A DNA stretch of 64,000 nucleotides from Nocardioides luti (lineage in GTDB: Bacteria; Actinomycetota; Actinomycetes; Propionibacteriales; Nocardioidaceae): assembly GCF_014212315.1 (NCBI RefSeq), contig NZ_JACKXE010000001.1, forward strand, positions 3,782,001-3,846,000, written 5' to 3'. Below are positions 60,482 to 64,000 of the stretch, one piece after another. The position numbers and the translations under genes were made by a program. The notes beneath the pieces were generated by a model. The model made no database searches and was not told the DNA's origin. It saw nothing but the letters and a program-made list of their open reading frames with translations. Each line of letters opens with the position of its first letter. Within the stretch, counting starts at the first letter, position 1.

Positions 60482-61411
60482 TCAATCGACGATCGGCTGA
60501 TCACCTGGGGCGATCACCGGCTCCGCGAGCCAGCCGCGCTCCCGGGCCACGTCCAGCGCCACCTGCCAGGCGGTGAGGGCCATCGGGTTGGCCGCCCGGC
60601 GCAGCCGCACCAGCGAGGTGCGCCACGCGGGGACGGGGTGCAGCGGTCGCCACACGACGCTCGGGCGCAGGTTGGTGAGCTCGGGCCCGCACAGCACCGC
60701 GTCACCCCGGGCCACGACGTTCATGGCGTTGCCCAGGCTCTGGGCCGAGCCGGTGTACGGGTCCGCCCGCACCCCGTTGGCGCCGAGGATCTGGACGAGG
60801 AACGCGTGGTACTCCGGGAAGCGGTCCCGCGGAGGGAAGAGCAGCGGCTGCCCGGCGAGGTCCGCCGGGCGGAGCGAGGCCCGGTCGGCGTACGGGTGCG
60901 AGGCCGGCACGAAGACCCCGACCGGCTCGAGACGCAGCAGGGTGGCCTCGAGGTCGCGGCCGAGCGGTGCCTGGTCGTGCGGGTGGCCGAAACCGAGGTC
61001 GAGCCGTCCCTCGGCGAACATCCGACGCTGCTCGAGGGGGCTGCCGTCGACCTCGTGCACCACCACGGACGGGTGGCGGCGCCGGATCTCCTCGGCGATC
61101 ACGGGCATGGTGTCGATCGCCCCGTCGCCGATGCAGAGGGTGAGCTCGCCGGTGGCCCCGACGCGAGCGGCGGTCCTGGCCCGGGCGACGGCGGCGAGGA
61201 CCTGCCGGGCCTCGCGCAGGAAGGCGTCCCCGGCGGGGGTGAGCCGGACGTGGTGCGTCGAGCGGCTGAAGAGGCGTACGCCGAGCTCGCGCTCGAGCCG
61301 CTGGACCTGCTGGCTCAGGGCGGACTGCGCCACCGACAGCCGGTCCGCGGCGCGACGGAAGTTGAGCTCCTCGGACAGGACGACGACGTACTCGAGCTGT
61401 CGCAACTCCAT
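60482..61411 (-). CDS. LysR family transcriptional regulator
   Basis: A 309-residue LysR-type regulator. The winged helix is at residues about 1-60: MELRQLEYVVVLSEELNFRR, then ADRLSVAQSALSQQVQRLE (recognition helix) and RLFSRSTHHVRLTPAG. The two-lobed effector domain starts near residue 90 (GELTLCIGDGAIDTMPVI). It diverges from the small membrane protein gene at 61553 with 141 bp between them, and that gene is the default candidate target; no clear T-N11-A box is seen. CATGCT 6 nt before the ATG may be its -10. The effector is unknown. Confidence 0.93.
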   Translation of the reverse strand: MELRQLEYVVVLSEELNFRRAADRLSVAQSALSQQVQRLERELGVRLFSRSTHHVRLTPAGDAFLREARQVLAAVARARTAARVGATGELTLCIGDGAIDTMPVIAEEIRRRHPSVVVHEVDGSPLEQRRMFAEGRLDLGFGHPHDQAPLGRDLEATLLRLEPVGVFVPASHPYADRASLRPADLAGQPLLFPPRDRFPEYHAFLVQILGANGVRADPYTGSAQSLGNAMNVVARGDAVLCGPELTNLRPSVVWRPLHPVPAWRTSLVRLRRAANPMALTAWQVALDVARERGWLAEPVIAPGDQPIVD

Positions 61412-61552
61412 GGACGCAGCATGCGGGCGCGGTCGCGGGTGGGCAAGAGCCGCCTGCGGCCGGGCCCCGCATTCCGAGCGCGCCCGGCGATCCGGACGGA
61501 CGTGTGCGATCCTTCGTCGCAGGGGAGCCCGGTCGACGGCAAAGGAATGCGC

Positions 61553-61978
61553 GTGGCAGATCAGAAGTCGGACAGCAAGGCGGACGCCAAGGCGGCCAAG
61601 GCAGCCGCCAAGGCGGAGGCGCGCGAGGCCAGGGGCAAGCGTGCCGAGGAGCGGTCCGGAGGCGGCGTGAAGGCGGGCGTGAGCACGCTGCGCACCCGCG
61701 TGGCGCAGGTCGTCTGGCTGGTGTTCGTGGTGGCGGCGCTGTTCCTGGCCGTGGGCGCCCTGCTCATCGCGCTGGACGCCAACCGCGACAACGGGCTCGT
61801 GAAGTTCATCCTCGACGGCGCGAACACCGTCGACCTGGGGATCTTCTCGCGCAACAACGGCATCAAGGACTTCACGGGGAACAACGCCGACGTCAAGAAC
61901 GCGCTGTTCAACTGGGGGATCGGGGCGATCGTCTGGCTCGTCGTCGGTCGCGTCCTCGAGCGGATCATCCGGCCCTGA
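61553..61978 (+). CDS. two-helix membrane protein with Lys/Ala-rich N-terminus
   Basis: A 141-residue protein. The first 45 residues are an Ala/Lys/Glu/Arg-rich run (KADAKAAKAAAKAEAREARG), probably helical and nucleic-acid or membrane-surface binding. Two membrane helices follow at about 55-80 (VWLVFVVAALFLAVGALLIA) and about 118-135 (WGIGAIVWLVVGRVLERI), with a loop IFSRNNGIKDFTGNNADVK between. AAAGGA is 6 nt before GTG 61553, while in-frame ATG 61547 directly abuts it, so GTG is preferred. No function is recognised; similar small proteins are common in Nocardioides-like genomes (from memory). Confidence 0.8.
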   Translation: MADQKSDSKADAKAAKAAAKAEAREARGKRAEERSGGGVKAGVSTLRTRVAQVVWLVFVVAALFLAVGALLIALDANRDNGLVKFILDGANTVDLGIFSRNNGIKDFTGNNADVKNALFNWGIGAIVWLVVGRVLERIIRP

Positions 61979-62158
61979 CCGTCGGTCGGGGACCGGTCTC
62001 CGGCAGCATCTCCGGCAGCACCAGGTCGCGGCGGCGTGTGACCCATTCGTCGCTGTGACTGACCCCACCGCGTCAGCGGTTCCGCGCGGGGGTACTCGCT
62101 AGTAACGTCACGATTCAACCGAGTGCACAGGAGGGGCCCTTCGCTGGGCCACACCACC

Positions 62159-62959
62159 ATGAACATTGTTGTCTGTGTGAAGTACGTGCCCGACGCCACT
62201 GCCGACCGGCAGTTCGAGTCGGACAACACCGTCGACCGCGTTGGCGTCGACGGGCTGCTGTCGGAGCTCGACGAGTACGCCGTCGAGCAGGCCCTCCAGA
62301 TCAAGGAGAAGGCCGACGGCGACGACATCACCGTGACCGCGCTCTGCGTGGGTCCGGAGAAGGCCGTCGACGCCGTCCGCAAGGCGCTGCAGATGGGTGC
62401 CGACCAGGGCGTCCACGTCCTCGACGACGCGATCGCCGGCTCCGACTACGTCGCGACCTCGCTCGTGCTCGCCAAGGCCATCGAGAAGCTCGGTGCCGAG
62501 AAGCAGGTCGACCTCGTCGTCTGCGGCATGGCCAGCACCGACGCGTCCGGCTCGGTCGTCCCGGCGATGCTCGCCGAGCGCCTCGGCCTCCCGCAGGTCA
62601 CCTTCGCCTCGGTCATCGAGACCCAGGGCGACCAGGTCCGCATCAAGCGCGACGGCGACACCGCCACCGAGGTCATCGGCGGCACCATGCCGCTGGTCCT
62701 CTCGGTCACCGACCAGACCGGCGAGGCGCGCTACCCGTCGTTCAAGGGGATCATGGCCGCCAAGAAGAAGCCGATGGAGACGCTCTCGCTGAGCGACCTC
62801 GGCGTCGAGGCGGACCAGGTCGGCCTCTCCGTGGCCTGGACCGAGGTCGAGGACACCACGGCCCGCCCGCCGCGCACCGCCGGCGAGATCGTCACCGACG
62901 AGGACGGCTCGGGCGCCACGGCGCTGACCGAGTTCCTCGCGTCCAAGAAGTTCATCTAA
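62159..62959 (+). CDS. etfB: electron transfer flavoprotein beta subunit
   Basis: A 266-residue ETF beta subunit, which binds AMP and, with EtfA, carries electrons from acyl-CoA dehydrogenases to the quinone pool. Family features are MNIVVCVKYVPDATADRQF, DEYAVEQALQIKEK, VDLVVCGMASTDASGSVVPA and the recognition loop region IMAAKKKPMETLSL. The ATG at 62159 is fixed by homology. The nearest strong ribosome site GGAGG lies 24 nt upstream, with a GGCCC-GGGCC hairpin between it and the start. Eleven bases separate it from etfA. A TAGTAACGT stretch near 62099 is the likely promoter region; the 180 bp upstream otherwise hold only a 12-bp direct repeat at 61997. Confidence 0.97.
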   Translation: MNIVVCVKYVPDATADRQFESDNTVDRVGVDGLLSELDEYAVEQALQIKEKADGDDITVTALCVGPEKAVDAVRKALQMGADQGVHVLDDAIAGSDYVATSLVLAKAIEKLGAEKQVDLVVCGMASTDASGSVVPAMLAERLGLPQVTFASVIETQGDQVRIKRDGDTATEVIGGTMPLVLSVTDQTGEARYPSFKGIMAAKKKPMETLSLSDLGVEADQVGLSVAWTEVEDTTARPPRTAGEIVTDEDGSGATALTEFLASKKFI

Positions 62960-62970
62960 GGAGAGCTGAC

Positions 62971-63924
62971 ATGTCCGAAGTTCTCGTCCTCATCGACCAC
63001 GTCGACGGCGCCGTCCGCAAGCCGACGTACGAGCTCCTCACCATCGCCAAGCGTCTCGGCGAGCCGTCCGCGGTCTTCATCGGCCCGGCCGACAAGGCCG
63101 CCGAGGCCACCGAGTCCGTGAAGAAGTACGGCGCGGAGAAGGTCTACGTCGTCGACGATACGGAGATCAAGGGCTACCTCGTGGCCCCCAAGGCCGAGGC
63201 GCTCCAGCAGCTCGTGGAGAAGACCTCGCCGGCCGCCGTGCTGATCACCTCGTCCTACGAGGGCAAGGAGATCGCCGGTCGCCTCGCGATCAAGATCGAC
63301 TCCGGCCTGATCACCGACGCCGTCGACGTGCAGGAGGGTCCGGTGACCACGCAGAGCGTGTTCGCGGGCAACTACACGGTCACCGCGAAGGTCACCAAGG
63401 GCACGCCGATCATCACGGTCAAGCCGAACGCCGCGACCCCGGAGGCCGCCGACGGCGCCGCCGCCGTCGAGGAGTTCGCGGTGACCATCTCCGACGCCGC
63501 CAAGACCGCCCAGATCGTGGCCTCGCAGCCGCGCAAGGCGACCGGTCGCCCCGAGCTCACCGAGGCCGCCATCGTGGTCTCCGGTGGTCGTGGCACCGGC
63601 GGCAACTTCGAGCCCATCGAGGGTCTTGCGGACGCGCTCGGCGCGGCCGTGGGTGCCTCGCGCGCCGCCGTCGACTCGGGCTGGATGCCGCACAGCTTCC
63701 AGGTCGGCCAGACCGGCAAGACGGTCTCGCCGCAGCTCTACGTCGCCAACGGCATCTCCGGTGCGATCCAGCACCGCGCCGGCATGCAGACCTCGAAGAC
63801 CATCGTGGCCGTCAACAAGGACGACGAGGCCCCGATCTTCGAGCTGGTCGACTTCGGCGTCGTGGGGGACCTGCACACGGTCCTGCCCGCGGCCACCGAG
63901 AAGATCACCGCGCACAAGGGCTGA
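62971..63924 (+). CDS. etfA: electron transfer flavoprotein alpha subunit
   Basis: A 317-residue ETF alpha subunit that holds FAD. The N-terminal domain ([19 protein letters not shown]) is followed by the C-terminal FAD domain: [20 protein letters not shown] (about residues 205-224), [25 protein letters not shown] and [26 protein letters not shown] lies 7 nt before the ATG, formed in part by the etfB stop region. It forms an operon with etfB and serves the acyl-CoA oxidation enzymes encoded across the window. Confidence 0.97.
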   Translation: MSEVLVLIDHVDGAVRKPTYELLTIAKRLGEPSAVFIGPADKAAEATESVKKYGAEKVYVVDDTEIKGYLVAPKAEALQQLVEKTSPAAVLITSSYEGKEIAGRLAIKIDSGLITDAVDVQEGPVTTQSVFAGNYTVTAKVTKGTPIITVKPNAATPEAADGAAAVEEFAVTISDAAKTAQIVASQPRKATGRPELTEAAIVVSGGRGTGGNFEPIEGLADALGAAVGASRAAVDSGWMPHSFQVGQTGKTVSPQLYVANGISGAIQHRAGMQTSKTIVAVNKDDEAPIFELVDFGVVGDLHTVLPAATEKITAHKG

Positions 63925-63943
63925 CCCGCCCCACGACGTACGA

Positions 63944-63988
63944 ACGAAGGAGGATCTCCGGCACCAGGTGCCGGAGATCCTCCTTCGT
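63944..63988. terminator. 45-bp perfect palindromic terminator of etfBA
   Basis: Two perfect 22-base arms (left starts ACGAAGGAGGATCTCC) flank a single A, with core CACCAGGTG, 19 nt after the etfA stop. It ends in CTTCGTCGTTCT with scattered T. The single-base centre and core match the palindromes at 2281 and 2373. Confidence 0.85.
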
Positions 63989-64000
63989 CGTTCTCCACAG

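Noticed and set aside
57179..61978. 1599-codon open frame on the plus strand opposite the PKD and LysR genes
   Set aside because: Only its last 141 codons, after GTG 61553, look like a real protein; the rest is antisense shadow.
61997..62020. 12-bp direct repeat TCTCCGGCAGCA, two copies
   Set aside because: Only two units in an intergenic region with no relation to a promoter element; likely chance slippage.

Overview
The window is about 64 kb of very GC-rich chromosome from an actinobacterium. The best fit is Nocardioides or a close relative in the Propionibacteriales. Support comes from the gene set (NucS mismatch endonuclease, the GlgE maltosyltransferase operon, carboxylating crotonyl-CoA reductase, MptB/MgtA-type mannosyltransferases, CGNR and WYL regulators), the strong G/C third-position bias and many leaderless promoters. 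The assignment is inference. I see no rRNA, tRNA, CRISPR array, transposase or phage gene. Coding density is high and no gene-free stretch exceeds 300 bases. The left edge cuts a secreted protein gene; the right edge lies just past the etfBA terminator.

Layout. 1-4.7 kb: partial secreted protein, FAD amine oxidase, alpha/beta hydrolase, methyltransferase, DUF952-nucS pair and a GNAT. 4.8-10.1 kb: tandem-fused 3-hydroxyacyl-CoA dehydrogenase, ECF sigma factor with a coupled membrane protein, MFS transporter and a small protein. 10.1-13.2 kb: two DinB-like proteins and a divergent WYL regulator sharing a palindromic operator, then a Gly/Asp-rich membrane protein. 13.2-20.5 kb: secreted subtilase, GH114-like protein, hydrolase, membrane protein, CGNR regulator, EamA exporter and AI-2E transporter. 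20.5-26.2 kb: DivIVA-like protein, then crotonyl-CoA carboxylase/reductase, epimerase, thiolase and MeaB. 26.2-34.7 kb: hydrolase, MgtA- and MptB-like mannosyltransferases, small membrane protein, PH-domain protein, MarR regulator, isobutyryl-CoA-type mutase large subunit, an unknown protein and a thioredoxin/TPR protein. 34.7-39.9 kb: pyruvate phosphate dikinase, GNAT-NUDIX fusion and an orphan AbiEi-like gene, interspersed with three copies of an 88-bp palindromic repeat. 39.9-55.9 kb: glgE-treS-mak-glgB operon, secreted M36 metallopeptidase, glgP and glgX. 56-64 kb: enoyl-CoA hydratase, large secreted PKD protein, LysR regulator, membrane protein and etfBA.

Two metabolic themes recur. One is acyl-CoA metabolism: thiolase, 3-hydroxyacyl-CoA dehydrogenase, enoyl-CoA hydratase, Ccr, epimerase, mutase, MeaB and ETF together could interconvert acetyl-, crotonyl-, ethylmalonyl- and butyryl/isobutyryl-CoA. 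The other is alpha-glucan metabolism: GlgE, TreS, maltokinase and GlgB make glucan from trehalose, while GlgP and GlgX break it down.

Two non-coding themes stand out. At least fifteen genes have a TANNNT hexamer 6-8 nt before the start codon, which implies leaderless mRNAs. Long, often perfect palindromes lie at gene ends, including an 88-bp family repeated three times within 5.2 kb. I found no complete novel defence or mobile system; the 88-bp family and the orphan AbiEi gene between two of its copies are the least explained objects here.
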